Origin: Paracidovorax sp031843945
Lineage (GTDB): Bacteria; Pseudomonadota; Gammaproteobacteria; Burkholderiales; Burkholderiaceae_C
Direction of reading: 5' to 3'
DNA: 64,000 nt
NCBI RefSeq assembly: GCF_031843945.1
Contig: NZ_JAVTJJ010000005.1
Coordinates: 124,001 to 188,000 of the forward strand
In this document: piece by piece, positions 8,703 through 18,045 of the stretch
Layout: each line of letters opens with the position of its first letter
How positions within the stretch are numbered: position 1 is the first letter of the stretch
Made by a program: the position numbers and the translations under genes
The notes under the pieces: model-generated
Database searches by the model: none
What the model saw: the letters and a program-made list of their open reading frames with translations, nothing else
What the model was told of the DNA's origin: nothing

Positions 8703-10130
8703 TCACCCCTGCACCAGCGCACCGCGCGGCGTCTGGAACTGAAAACCTTCCACCAGGCTCTTCAGCCGGCCCGCCTGTTCCAGCAGGCTGGCTGCCGCTG
8801 CGGACGACTGCTCGACCAGCGCCGCGTTCTGCTGCGTCATGTGGTCCAGCTCGGTGACCGAGGTGCTCACGCGGCCCAGGTCGCCGGACTGGCCTTCCAC
8901 TGACGAGCTGATGGTGCCCACCACCTGCGAGGCGCGCCGTGCGCAATCGACCACGTTCTGCATGTTGCGGCCGGCGTCGGCTGCCAGCGTGCTGCCGTGC
9001 TGCGCCTGTGCCACGGATGCGGCGATGAGCGTGCGCACCTCGCTGGCCACCACGGCGAAGCCTCGGCCTTGCTCGCCAGCGCGGGCGGCTTCCACGGCGG
9101 CGTTGAGCGCCAATAGGTTGGTCTGGAAAGCAATGCCGTCGATTACGCCCACGATGTCGGCAATGCGGCCGGCGCTGGAATGAATGCCCTCCATGGTCGT
9201 CACCACCTCGGTCACCACGCCGCCGCACTGCTCGGCCAGCTGCGTGGCCTCTTGCGTCAGCCGGCGCGCTGCCACGGCCTCCTGCACGCTGTGGCGCACC
9301 ACGCCGTCCAACTGCTCCATCGACGCCGCGGCCTCCTGCAGGTGCGATGCGGTGCGCTCGGTGCGCTGACTCAGGTCACGGTTGCCCGATGCGATCTCGC
9401 CCGAGGCCGATGCGAGGCCGGCCGCGGCTTGGTGCACGTCGGCCACCACGCCGTTCAGGCGCAGCAGCGCGCCCTGCAGCGCCTGAGCAGCCGCGCTGCG
9501 CACGGTGACGTGGCCCACGTCCAGCGACAACTGGCCGTTGGCCTGCAGGCGGCACAGCTGCTGCAGCTCGGCCGACTCGACGGCGTCGGCCCGCGTGCGC
9601 AGGGCAATGCCCACTTCGACGGCGGTCTGCACCACCACGAAGCTGGCGTGAACGAGGATGCGGCCGAAGTCCGGCTCGGTCAGGCAGTAGATGGGCAGCC
9701 CGGCCAGCTGCAGCCGGTCGAACGCAATGTGGTGCACGGCGATCAGCCCCGCTGCGAAGACGATGGGCCGCCAGTCTCGGTAGGCCAGCAGAAAGGCCAG
9801 GAACACGAACACGCCGAAGTGCATTTCGGTCGCGCCCAAGCTCAGCTGGATGTGCAGCGCCACCATGCCCATGCCGGCCACCACCATCGCCAGGCGGCTG
9901 GTCAGCGTGCCGCGCGCCAGCCACCAGGCCAGCGCTGCCAGGCCGGTGAGCGCCGCGCCCCACAGCACTGCGGTGCCGGGGCGGCCGTGCACGGTGCCCG
10001 TCCACAGGGCCACCGCCCAGCCCAGCGCGACCACGCCCAGCAGCAGCGCGTCGGCCCGCCGGCCGATGGCGGTCAGCGCGTCATGCGCGCCGGGAGACAG
10101 GGGTGGATGGATGCCATTGCCTTGTGCCAT
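8703..10130 (-). CDS. Methyl-accepting chemotaxis protein with multi-pass membrane sensor
   Basis: The protein has 475 residues, starting at the ATG with GGGAG upstream. The first ~200 residues hold about six membrane segments with little periplasmic sequence, including EMHFGVFVFLAFLLAYRDW and AVHHIAFDRLQ. The C-terminal half is a standard MCP signalling domain with the hairpin tip DGIAFQTNLLALNAAVEAAR. The conserved His residues in the membrane domain suggest a metal, haem or redox cue, but the ligand is unknown. It is convergent with the aromatic hydroxylase operon, so a link to aromatic chemotaxis is possible but only contextual. Confidence 0.88.
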   Translation of the reverse strand: MAQGNGIHPPLSPGAHDALTAIGRRADALLLGVVALGWAVALWTGTVHGRPGTAVLWGAALTGLAALAWWLARGTLTSRLAMVVAGMGMVALHIQLSLGATEMHFGVFVFLAFLLAYRDWRPIVFAAGLIAVHHIAFDRLQLAGLPIYCLTEPDFGRILVHASFVVVQTAVEVGIALRTRADAVESAELQQLCRLQANGQLSLDVGHVTVRSAAAQALQGALLRLNGVVADVHQAAAGLASASGEIASGNRDLSQRTERTASHLQEAAASMEQLDGVVRHSVQEAVAARRLTQEATQLAEQCGGVVTEVVTTMEGIHSSAGRIADIVGVIDGIAFQTNLLALNAAVEAARAGEQGRGFAVVASEVRTLIAASVAQAQHGSTLAADAGRNMQNVVDCARRASQVVGTISSSVEGQSGDLGRVSTSVTELDHMTQQNAALVEQSSAAAASLLEQAGRLKSLVEGFQFQTPRGALVQG

Positions 10131-10314
10131 GCGGAAGACTCCCTGCGGTGTGGGTAGAACATGCGGCCGCACGGTGCAACGCAGCAGGTTGCCCTGGAAA
10201 GGCTGGATGCGCCGGATGCAATCCGGCCTGGGAGTGGGTCTGCGTGGGGCTGAAAACATGTTGTAACGCAGCGCCTTTGACCTGCGTCAACCCTCGCGAC
10301 CGAGCATTCCAGAT

Positions 10315-10986
10315 TCAGCGCAGCACGCGGCAGTTCCCGAATTCGCAGCGCACGGCCAGAGCGTCGCCGTTGGCGCAGGGCACGCTGTAGGTCTCGAACC
10401 CTGGCCCCTTGGCCACCAGCGTGGCCAGCGGTTGGGCGCTGCACGATTGTTCGCGCGCCAGCCGCTCGGCGTTGAAGGTGTCCACACCGGTGGCTCGCGG
10501 CGGCACGAAAGGCGGTGGCGGTGCGGGTGCCGGGGCGGGCGGCCAGGCCGGCAGCGCCTGTGCGGACAGCGTGTGGCCTTTTTGCGCCATGCAGGCCACG
10601 GTGATGCGGCGGCGCCGCTCCACCACGCTCGCGCCTCGCTGGCCGGCGCCCAGCAGCGCGCCGCCTATCGCCCAGTCCTGCACCGCGTCGCTGCTGCGGC
10701 CCAGGCCCCAGACCAGCGCGGCCGCCACCAGCGCGCCTTCGACCATGCTGTCCAGCGTTTCTTGCACCGCATCGATCTGGCCGGCATAGGCGAGGCAGGC
10801 CTGCAGATCCGCCGGGTAGCGGGCGCTCAGTGCTTCATCTTGCGCACTGGGGCTGCCGGCGGGTGGCTGATCCGGCATGACCGGGCCTGTGGTGGTGCAG
10901 CCGGTGAGCCAAAGCGCCAGGGCGGCAGCGCACGCGATGGCCAACCGTGGAGCTTGGTGAAGAGGGTGCGAGCGTGGGTGGGGCAT
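10315..10986 (-). CDS. Putative lipoprotein with glycine-zipper-like segment
   Basis: The 223-residue protein has a lipoprotein signal ending in LWLTGC, so it is probably anchored to an envelope membrane. A Gly/Ala-rich segment (AIGGALLGAGQRG, about residues 106-118) resembles glycine-zipper motifs. A Pro-rich stretch near 150-160 links it to a C-terminal part containing four Cys that could pair (SCSAQP, VPCAN, RCEFGNCRVLR). It lies alone behind the chemoreceptor gene, on the same strand. I do not recognise a family or function. Confidence 0.75.
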   Translation of the reverse strand: MPHPRSHPLHQAPRLAIACAAALALWLTGCTTTGPVMPDQPPAGSPSAQDEALSARYPADLQACLAYAGQIDAVQETLDSMVEGALVAAALVWGLGRSSDAVQDWAIGGALLGAGQRGASVVERRRRITVACMAQKGHTLSAQALPAWPPAPAPAPPPPFVPPRATGVDTFNAERLAREQSCSAQPLATLVAKGPGFETYSVPCANGDALAVRCEFGNCRVLR

Positions 10987-11118
10987 GGGGCTGGTTTCCT
11001 CAACCCCGATGGTGCCCGCTTGCGGGCGCCAACGCCAGCACCCGCGCTGTGTCGATCAAGCAGGTGCTGCGACGAGCGCCTGCGGTGCGTGCGGCCGCCC
11101 GGCGGGCCGCTGCGCCAG

Positions 11119-11638
11119 TCAGAAAGTCGGCACGGCCAGCACCGCGCAACCCGCCAGCACGGCAAATGCCAGCCCGAAATGGCCTTGCGCGCCCACCAGA
11201 GTCTTGGCGACGGCCGGGCTCAGCGCCGCGCCTACGTCCTGCATCGTCATCACCAGCCCCAGCGCGGTGTTGTAGCGTCCGCTGCCGCGCACGTAGCGGT
11301 CCACCAACAGCGGCGTGGCCAGGGCGCCGGCGGCCAGGCCGTCGAGCACCTGCACGGGAATGTTGGCCCAGGCTTCGGGGATGGCCCAGGCGATCACGCC
11401 GCGCACCGGAAGCGCCAGGATGGCGCCGTACACGAACCTGCAGACCCCACCGCAGGCTGCGTGACAACCGCAGCGCCACGGGCACAGCAGCGGGGAGGCA
11501 TCGGGCACCGTGGCCGCAAGGCGCTGGTTCAGCAGCGGCAGCGTGGAGGCGTTGCCCAGGGTGAAACAGCGCGCAAGTCAGCCCGAAGCACCACAGCGCG
11601 CGGTGGCCCAGGAATGCGCGAAAGCCCTCGGGAACCAC
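11119..11638 (-). pseudogene. MFS transporter relic, frameshifted and internally deleted
   Basis: The 5' part encodes FRAFLGHRALWCFGLTCALF, typical of a family of major facilitator permeases. An extra C near 11563 shifts the frame, and the match resumes as LGNASTLPLLNQRLAATVP in the next frame. A further deletion removes the middle; the 3' part (FVYGAILALPVRGVIAW, VQVLDGLAAGALATPLLVDR, YNTALGLVMTMQDVGAALSP) is again MFS-like and ends at VPTF. The residual frames are too short to form twelve helices, so I call it a dead gene. The downstream half alone is open for 129 codons. Confidence 0.75.
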
Positions 11639-11787
11639 GGCCCATCGGGGTGAGGACGGGGCGCATGGTAAGGGCCGCTGTACAGCGCTCCGATAGGAGG
11701 GCGGCCCGTCGGCAGGCGCTCTGTAACGGACCCAGCGGTGCTGTGGGGCTCCATTCCAGAGCCCCAGCGCACCGCCCGCGCAGGGCG

Positions 11788-12852
<1,065 letters not shown>

Positions 12853-12874
12853 CCCGCCATTGTAGAAAGCGGCG

Positions 12875-13756
12875 TCAGCCACTGCGCGCGGCAGCGACAT
12901 CCAGGAACGTCTGCAGCGCAGGAACCATCGCCCCGCCGTTCCACGCCAGCACGCCGACGGTGGGGTGTTCCAGGTGGGCGATGGGCAGAAACCGCACGCC
13001 CTGCACGGCCGCCTGCGCCATGGAGGCGGGCACCAGCGCCACGCCCATGCGCATGGCCACCAGCGCCACCACGGTCAGCCACTGGCGCGTGGCGTGGCGG
13101 GTGTGCGGATGGATGCCCGCGCGGTGAAAGAGGGCGATCACGTTGCCGTGGTTGGCCGGCGCCACCTCGCGCGAGAACATCACGAAGGTTTCGTCGGCCA
13201 GCGCCCGTAGGTCCACCACCGCATCGCCCGCCAGCGGGTGGCCTTGCGGCAGGCAGGCCACGAAATGGTCCTGCGCCAACGGCAGACTGCGCAGAGGCGC
13301 CGGCACCGCGCTGGCGTTGATGAACCCGGCGTGCAGCTGCCGGTGCAGCAGCGCTTCGATCTGCTCGCCCGAGGACATCTCGCGCAGGTTCACCTCGATG
13401 CCCGGCGCCTCGTCGCCGAAGGCGCGCACGATGGCCGGCATGTCGCGGTAGACCATGGAGCCGGTGAACCCGATGTCCAGCCGCCCGCGCTGGCCGGAGG
13501 CCACGGCGCGCGCCGCGTCGCCCGCCCGATCCACGCGGTCGAGCGCCACGCGCACCTCCACCTGGTAGGCCATGCCCGCAGGCGTGAGGGCGACGTGCTT
13601 GCTGGTGCGCTCGAAGAGCTTCACGCCCAGCTCGTCCTCCAGCGCCTTGATGCCCGAGCTGAGCGGCGGCTGGGTGATGGCCAGGCGCTCGGCCGCCCGG
13701 CCGAAGTGCAGTTCTTCGGCCAGCACGGCAAAGTAGCGAAGCAGATGCAGTTTCAT
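12875..13756 (-). CDS. LysR-family regulator
   Basis: The 293-residue regulator has an N-terminal helix-turn-helix (FGRAAERLAITQPPLSSGIK) and a periplasmic-binding-like effector domain (LDIGFTGSMVYRDMPAIV). It lies 88 bp downstream of the acyl-CoA dehydrogenase on the same strand, so it may be the last gene of the TctC/CoA-transferase operon and its regulator. The sequence resembles the BenM/CatM/CbbR-like part of the family, but no effector can be named. Confidence 0.85.
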   Translation of the reverse strand: MKLHLLRYFAVLAEELHFGRAAERLAITQPPLSSGIKALEDELGVKLFERTSKHVALTPAGMAYQVEVRVALDRVDRAGDAARAVASGQRGRLDIGFTGSMVYRDMPAIVRAFGDEAPGIEVNLREMSSGEQIEALLHRQLHAGFINASAVPAPLRSLPLAQDHFVACLPQGHPLAGDAVVDLRALADETFVMFSREVAPANHGNVIALFHRAGIHPHTRHATRQWLTVVALVAMRMGVALVPASMAQAAVQGVRFLPIAHLEHPTVGVLAWNGGAMVPALQTFLDVAAARSG

Positions 13757-13844
13757 GGCGGCGATGATGCCAGCGGGGCCCGCCGCCAGGAAGGCGCCGG
13801 CACAGCCCGCGCCGCATCCGTGGCCGCAGCCGTAGCCGTGGGGC

Positions 13845-15020
13845 TCAATACGACTTCGGCAAGCCCAGCACCTTCTCGGCGATGAAGCACAGGATGAGCT
13901 GCGGGCTCACCGGCGCCAGGCGAGGTATCCACGACTCGCGCAGGTAGCGCTCCACGTGGTATTCCTTGGCGTAGCCCATGCCGCCGTGGGTGAAGATGGC
14001 GCGTTCGCAGGCGTGGTAGCAGGCCTCTGCCGCCAGGTATTTGGCGGCATTGGCTTCGGCCGCGCACGGCAGGTGTTGGTCATAAAACCAGGCAGCTTTC
14101 TGCACCATCAGGTGCGCGGCCTCCAGCTCCATCCACGACTGCGCCAGTGGGTGCTGGATGCCCTGGTTCTGCCCGATGGGGCGGCCGAACACCTCGCGTT
14201 CGTTGGCATACCCTGCTGCCCGCGCCAGGGCTGCGCGGCCCAGGCCCACGGCCTCGCTGGCGATCAGGATGCGTTCGGGGTTCAGGCCATGCAGGATGTA
14301 CTGGAAGCCCTTGCCTTCCTCGCCCACGCGGTCTTCCACTGGAATGCGCAGGCCGTCGATGAAAACCTGGTTCGAATCGACGCACTTGCGCCCCAGCTTG
14401 TCGATCTCGCGCACCTCCACCGTGCTGCGGTCCAGGTCGGTGTAGAACAGGCTCAGGCCCTCGGTGCCGCTGCATTCCTCCACCGGCGTGGTGCGCGCCA
14501 GCAGCAATATTTTGTTGGCCACCTGCGCGGTGCTGATCCAGACCTTCTGGCCGTGCACCACGTAGTGGTCCCCTTTGCCGCCTTCGCTGCGCACGGCGCG
14601 CGTCTTGAGCTTGAGCGTGTTCAGCCCGGTGTTGGGCTCGGTCACCGCAAAGCAGGCCTTGTCGGTGCCTGCGATCAGCGGCGGCAGCCAGCGTGCCTTC
14701 TGTTCCTCGGTGCCGAACACCACCACCGGGTGCAGGCCGAAGATGTTCATGTGTACGGCCGATGCGCCCGACAGCCCGGCGCCAGTGGCCGAGATCGTGT
14801 GCATCATCAGCGCAGCCTCGCTGATGCCCAGGCCCGCGCCACCGTAGGCCTCGGGCATGGCAATGCCCAGCCAGCCGGCGTCGGCCAGCGCGCTGTGAAA
14901 GTCGTCGGGAAAGCCGCCTTCGCGGTCGCGGCGCAGCCAGTAGTCGGCGTCGAAAGGCGCGCACACGCGCTCGATGGCGTCCTTGATCTGCGCGTGTTCG
15001 GGAGTGAGGGCGAAGTTCAT
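13845..15020 (-). CDS. Acyl-CoA dehydrogenase family protein
   Basis: The 391-residue flavoprotein starts at MNFALTPEHAQIKDAIE, with its ATG overlapping the stop of the cupin gene. It shows the FAD-contacting CFAVTEPNTGLNT, the middle beta domain, and the C-terminal THGGMGYAKEYHVERYLRE. Where many relatives have IYEGTSEI with the catalytic Glu, this protein reads LAPVSPQLIL, so the canonical base is absent from that position. The base may sit elsewhere, as in isovaleryl-CoA dehydrogenase, or the chemistry may differ. It likely acts on the CoA ester made by the CoA-transferase of the same operon. Confidence 0.85.
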   Translation of the reverse strand: MNFALTPEHAQIKDAIERVCAPFDADYWLRRDREGGFPDDFHSALADAGWLGIAMPEAYGGAGLGISEAALMMHTISATGAGLSGASAVHMNIFGLHPVVVFGTEEQKARWLPPLIAGTDKACFAVTEPNTGLNTLKLKTRAVRSEGGKGDHYVVHGQKVWISTAQVANKILLLARTTPVEECSGTEGLSLFYTDLDRSTVEVREIDKLGRKCVDSNQVFIDGLRIPVEDRVGEEGKGFQYILHGLNPERILIASEAVGLGRAALARAAGYANEREVFGRPIGQNQGIQHPLAQSWMELEAAHLMVQKAAWFYDQHLPCAAEANAAKYLAAEACYHACERAIFTHGGMGYAKEYHVERYLRESWIPRLAPVSPQLILCFIAEKVLGLPKSY

Positions 15021-15409
15021 GCGGCAGGCCGTATCACTTTGCCGGGCGACTCGCCGTAGGGCGGGCTGTAGATCACCAGCAGCTTCACGGGCGTGTTGCT
15101 GGTGACGGTGAAGACATGCATCTGGTCGGCCGGAAAGAAGCACATGTCGCCCGGCACCATGTCGAAGGCCTCGCCCGCCACTTCGGCGCGCGCCGTGCCT
15201 TCCAGCAGGTAGCACGATTGTTCGATGCCCGGGTGCGCGTGGGGCAGGGCGCCGCCGCCCTTGTGCAGCGTGCCCAGCAGCACTTCCATCTGCTGCGCGC
15301 CGACGGTTTCCGGGCCGATCAGGCGCTGGTTGAAGGTGTGGTGGTGGTTGGCGGGCTGGTAGCTGGGCACGTCTGCGGTGCGCACCAGGTAGCGGGGCGT
15401 GGATGTCAT
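15017..15409 (-). CDS. Small cupin-domain protein
   Basis: The 130-residue single-domain cupin shows metal-ligand motif 1 as GGALPHAHPGIEQSCYLLEG (two His and a Glu) and motif 2 as PGDMCFFPADQMHVF. It overlaps its neighbours by four bases on both sides (ATGA), indicating tight co-translation with the CoA-transferase and acyl-CoA dehydrogenase. The substrate is unknown. Small cupins in such operons can be isomerases, decarboxylases or ligand sensors. Confidence 0.85.
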   Translation of the reverse strand: MTSTPRYLVRTADVPSYQPANHHHTFNQRLIGPETVGAQQMEVLLGTLHKGGGALPHAHPGIEQSCYLLEGTARAEVAGEAFDMVPGDMCFFPADQMHVFTVTSNTPVKLLVIYSPPYGESPGKVIRPAA

Positions 15410-16650
15410 GCGGGTTCTCCGGTGGATGCGAGGCAGGCGCCTTGCGCCAGCAGGGCTTCGATGTGGGTGGCGCTGTAGCCGGCCTGGGCCAGCAGTGCGC
15501 GGGTGTGTTCGCCCAGCTGCGGTGCAGGGGCCTGTGTGCGTGCCGGTGGTGTGGCCGACCACCGCGTGGGGTGGGCCATGGCGTGCATCGGCCCTTCGGT
15601 GGGGTGCACGCTGTCGTGCAGAAAGCCGGTAGCGCGCAACTGCGCGTTGGTCAGCAGGTCGGCGGGCGAATTCATCGGCATGTTCGGCACGTCGGCCGCC
15701 CGCAGCAGCGCCTGCCATTCGGCCGTGGTGCGGGTGCGCAGCAGGCGTGCCACCTCGGCATAGACGGCGTCGATGTGCGCGGCGCGGGCGCTGTGCGTGG
15801 CAAAGCGCGGGTCGCGCGCCAGGCCTTCCGATTCACCGATGGCGGCGAAGAAGCTGCGCCAGTGCTTGTCGTTGTAGATCAGCACGCAGAGCATGCCGTC
15901 GGCCGTGGCGTAGGGTTTGCGGTGCGCGGTCAGCAGGCGCGCGTAGCCGGGCTCGCCGAGCGGGGGCTCGAAGGTCAGGCCCGCCATGTGGTCGCCCAGA
16001 ATGAACTGCGCCATGGCTTCGAACATCGGCACCACGATGGCTTGGCCCAGCCCGGTCTTTTCGCGTGCATAGAGGGCCGTCGTCACGGCGTACACCGCAT
16101 GCAGGCCGGTCACCCGGTCCGACAGCGTGGTGGGCGCATAGGAAGGCTCGGGCGCGCCGTACTGCTGCATCAGCCAGGGGATGCCGGTGGCGCCCTGGAT
16201 CAGGTCGTCGTAGGCGGGCAGGGCGGCGTCGGGCCCTTCCTGGTCGAAGCCGCAGCAGCTCACGTGGATGATGCGCGGGTTGCGCGCGCTCACGCTCGCA
16301 TGGTCCAGGCCCAGCCGTGCGAGCGCCTGCGGGCGCACGTTGCTGATGAGCACGTCGCAGCCTTCTGCCAGCCGCAGTGCGGCCTCGCGGCCCTCGGGGT
16401 GCTTCAGGTCCAGCGCGATGCTCTGCTTGCCCGCGTTGGCATGCAGAAAGATGTGGCCCATGCCCGCATGGCGCATGGGGCCCACGTGGCGCATGTTGTC
16501 GCCCTCGGGCGTTTCCACCTTCACCACGTCGGCGCCCAGCTGCGCCAGGATCTGCGTGGCAAACGGGCCCATGATCACCGAGGTGAGGTCGAGCACGCGC
16601 ACGCCCGCCAGCGGGCCGGTGCGAGGAGCGCTCTGTGTGTTGTGGGTCAT
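15406..16650 (-). CDS. CaiB/BaiF-type CoA-transferase (family III)
   Basis: The 414-residue protein starts at MTHNTQSAPR; a start 8 codons upstream is also possible. Family hallmarks are PLAGVRVLDLTSVIMGPFA at the N-terminus, GADVVKVE, and the catalytic Asp (D178) in TTLSDRVTGLHA. Family III enzymes move CoA between acids. The operon partners (acyl-CoA dehydrogenase, cupin, TctC receptor) suggest activation of an imported carboxylic acid before oxidation. The acid itself cannot be read from sequence. Confidence 0.88.
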   Translation of the reverse strand: MTHNTQSAPRTGPLAGVRVLDLTSVIMGPFATQILAQLGADVVKVETPEGDNMRHVGPMRHAGMGHIFLHANAGKQSIALDLKHPEGREAALRLAEGCDVLISNVRPQALARLGLDHASVSARNPRIIHVSCCGFDQEGPDAALPAYDDLIQGATGIPWLMQQYGAPEPSYAPTTLSDRVTGLHAVYAVTTALYAREKTGLGQAIVVPMFEAMAQFILGDHMAGLTFEPPLGEPGYARLLTAHRKPYATADGMLCVLIYNDKHWRSFFAAIGESEGLARDPRFATHSARAAHIDAVYAEVARLLRTRTTAEWQALLRAADVPNMPMNSPADLLTNAQLRATGFLHDSVHPTEGPMHAMAHPTRWSATPPARTQAPAPQLGEHTRALLAQAGYSATHIEALLAQGACLASTGEPA

Positions 16651-16694
16651 GCTGTTGTCCAGTGCGGCTGACATTGGCAGAAGCCGACGCAACC

Positions 16695-16822
16695 GGCGCG
16701 GCCCAAGCCAGCAGACGCCGCGCAAGGGCCGCCCCGCCGCGCTGGCGTCGTCCCCCTTCCCGCAGCGCGCAGCGTTGCGAGAGCAAGGGGGAAGCGGCAA
16801 CGCCGCTCAGGGGGATGTCGTT
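16695..16822 (-). repeat. Dispersed repeat family 2, copy A
   Basis: On the minus strand this element starts directly after the TctC stop codon with ACATCCCCCTGAGCGGC. It continues with C-rich/G-rich inverted arms and a GACGCCAGCGCGGC motif, and ends near GGCGTCTGCTGGC. Related copies lie at 60556-60690 and 61556-61651. It separates the receptor gene from the CoA-transferase. Confidence 0.7.
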
Positions 16823-17791
16823 TCATTCCGGTTTGATGCCAGCCTGCTGAATCAGCGTGCGCCAGTGCGCGAGCTGCTCTGCCACGTACTGGGTGAATTC
16901 CTCGGGCGTCTTGCTGGGCCACACCTGAAAACCGATCTGCGCGAGCTTGTCCTGCGTGTCCTTGTCGGCCAGCACCACTTGCAGTTCGGCATTGATGCGG
17001 TTCACAACGGCAGGCGGCATGCCCGCGGGGCCGAATATGCCGTTCCAGGATGTGAGGTCGAACCCCTTCACCGTCTGCCCGATGGGTGGCACGCCCGGCA
17101 GCAGCGGCGAGGGCTGGGTGGTGGTGATGCCCAGCGTGCGCACCTTGTCGGTCACCAGCATGCTCTTGCCCGATCCCAGGTCGGCCACGTACACCTGCAC
17201 CTGCCCGCCGACCAGATCAGTCATGGCTTGGGGGCTCGACTTGTACGGAATGCTCACGATGTCCACCTTGGCGATGTGCTTGATGCTTTCCATCGCTACC
17301 AGGGAGGTGCTGTTGGGCGTGGCGTAGCTCAGCTTGCCAGGGTGAGCGCGGGCGTAGTCGATGAATTCGGCCAGCGTATTCGCCGGCACGCTCGGGTGCA
17401 CGGCCAGTGCGAAGGGCAACTCGCCCACGCGGGCCACGGGGGTGAAGTCCTTGATGGGGTCGTACTTCAGGTTGCTGTAGAGCGCCGGGTTGGCCGAATG
17501 CGACGTGTTGGTCGTCATGAACAGCGTGTAGCCGTCGGGCTTGGCCCTGGCCACGATCTGCGCGGCCACCTGGGCGTTGGCGCCGGGCTTGTTGTCCACC
17601 AGCACCGGCTGCTTCAGGCGCTCGGCCAGCTTCTGGCTGACGGTGCGGGCCACCGCGTCGGTGCCGCTACCGGCGGCGAACGGAACCACCATCGTGATGG
17701 GTGTGCTGGGGTAGGGCTGCTGCGCCCAGGCGTGCAGGCTGGCCGCCGCCACGCCGCAGGCTACCAGCGTGGCGCGGAAAATTCGGTGCAT
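16823..17791 (-). CDS. Bug/TctC-type periplasmic solute receptor
   Basis: The 322-residue protein has a Sec signal peptide ending near LHAWAQQ. It carries tripartite tricarboxylate receptor motifs: YPSTPITMVVPFAAGSGTD, LVDNKPGANAQVAAQIVA and YKSSPQAMTDLVGGQVQ. Bug receptors bind carboxylates or related small molecules in the periplasm and are abundant in Burkholderiales, often without linked permease genes, as here. The start at 17791 has a clear AGGAGA. It heads the operon with CoA-transferase, cupin and acyl-CoA dehydrogenase and probably captures their substrate. Confidence 0.92.
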   Translation of the reverse strand: MHRIFRATLVACGVAAASLHAWAQQPYPSTPITMVVPFAAGSGTDAVARTVSQKLAERLKQPVLVDNKPGANAQVAAQIVARAKPDGYTLFMTTNTSHSANPALYSNLKYDPIKDFTPVARVGELPFALAVHPSVPANTLAEFIDYARAHPGKLSYATPNSTSLVAMESIKHIAKVDIVSIPYKSSPQAMTDLVGGQVQVYVADLGSGKSMLVTDKVRTLGITTTQPSPLLPGVPPIGQTVKGFDLTSWNGIFGPAGMPPAVVNRINAELQVVLADKDTQDKLAQIGFQVWPSKTPEEFTQYVAEQLAHWRTLIQQAGIKPE

Positions 17792-17972
17792 GTCTTTGTC
17801 TCCTGATGTGGTGTCGATGCCCCTGTGCCGGGGTTCTGTGCATCTTGGTCGCGCCAGCCATTCGCGTCCAATTGAATAATCGGACTGATCCATTCGCGTT
17901 GCGAATCGTTGGGCGCCAGGGTTCGCTCGGGGGCGGCGACAATAGGCGCTGTTTCTGCCTGCGTTTCGGCGC

Positions 17973-18030
17973 GGCTATAAGCCAAATTAGCCTCCAGCGC
18001 TTATGTATCAAGCGCTGGTAGCTATCAAAA
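17973..18030 (-). repeat. Dispersed repeat family 1, copy 1
   Basis: The minus-strand core is AGCGCTTGATACATAAGCGC followed by TGGAGGC, with AGCTACC upstream. It lies between the divergent TctC and RecQ genes. Its outer part (TAGCTATCAAAAAGAGAG on the plus strand) runs into the recQ ribosome-binding region. Confidence 0.75.
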
Positions 18031-18045
18031 AGAGAGTATTCCGGT

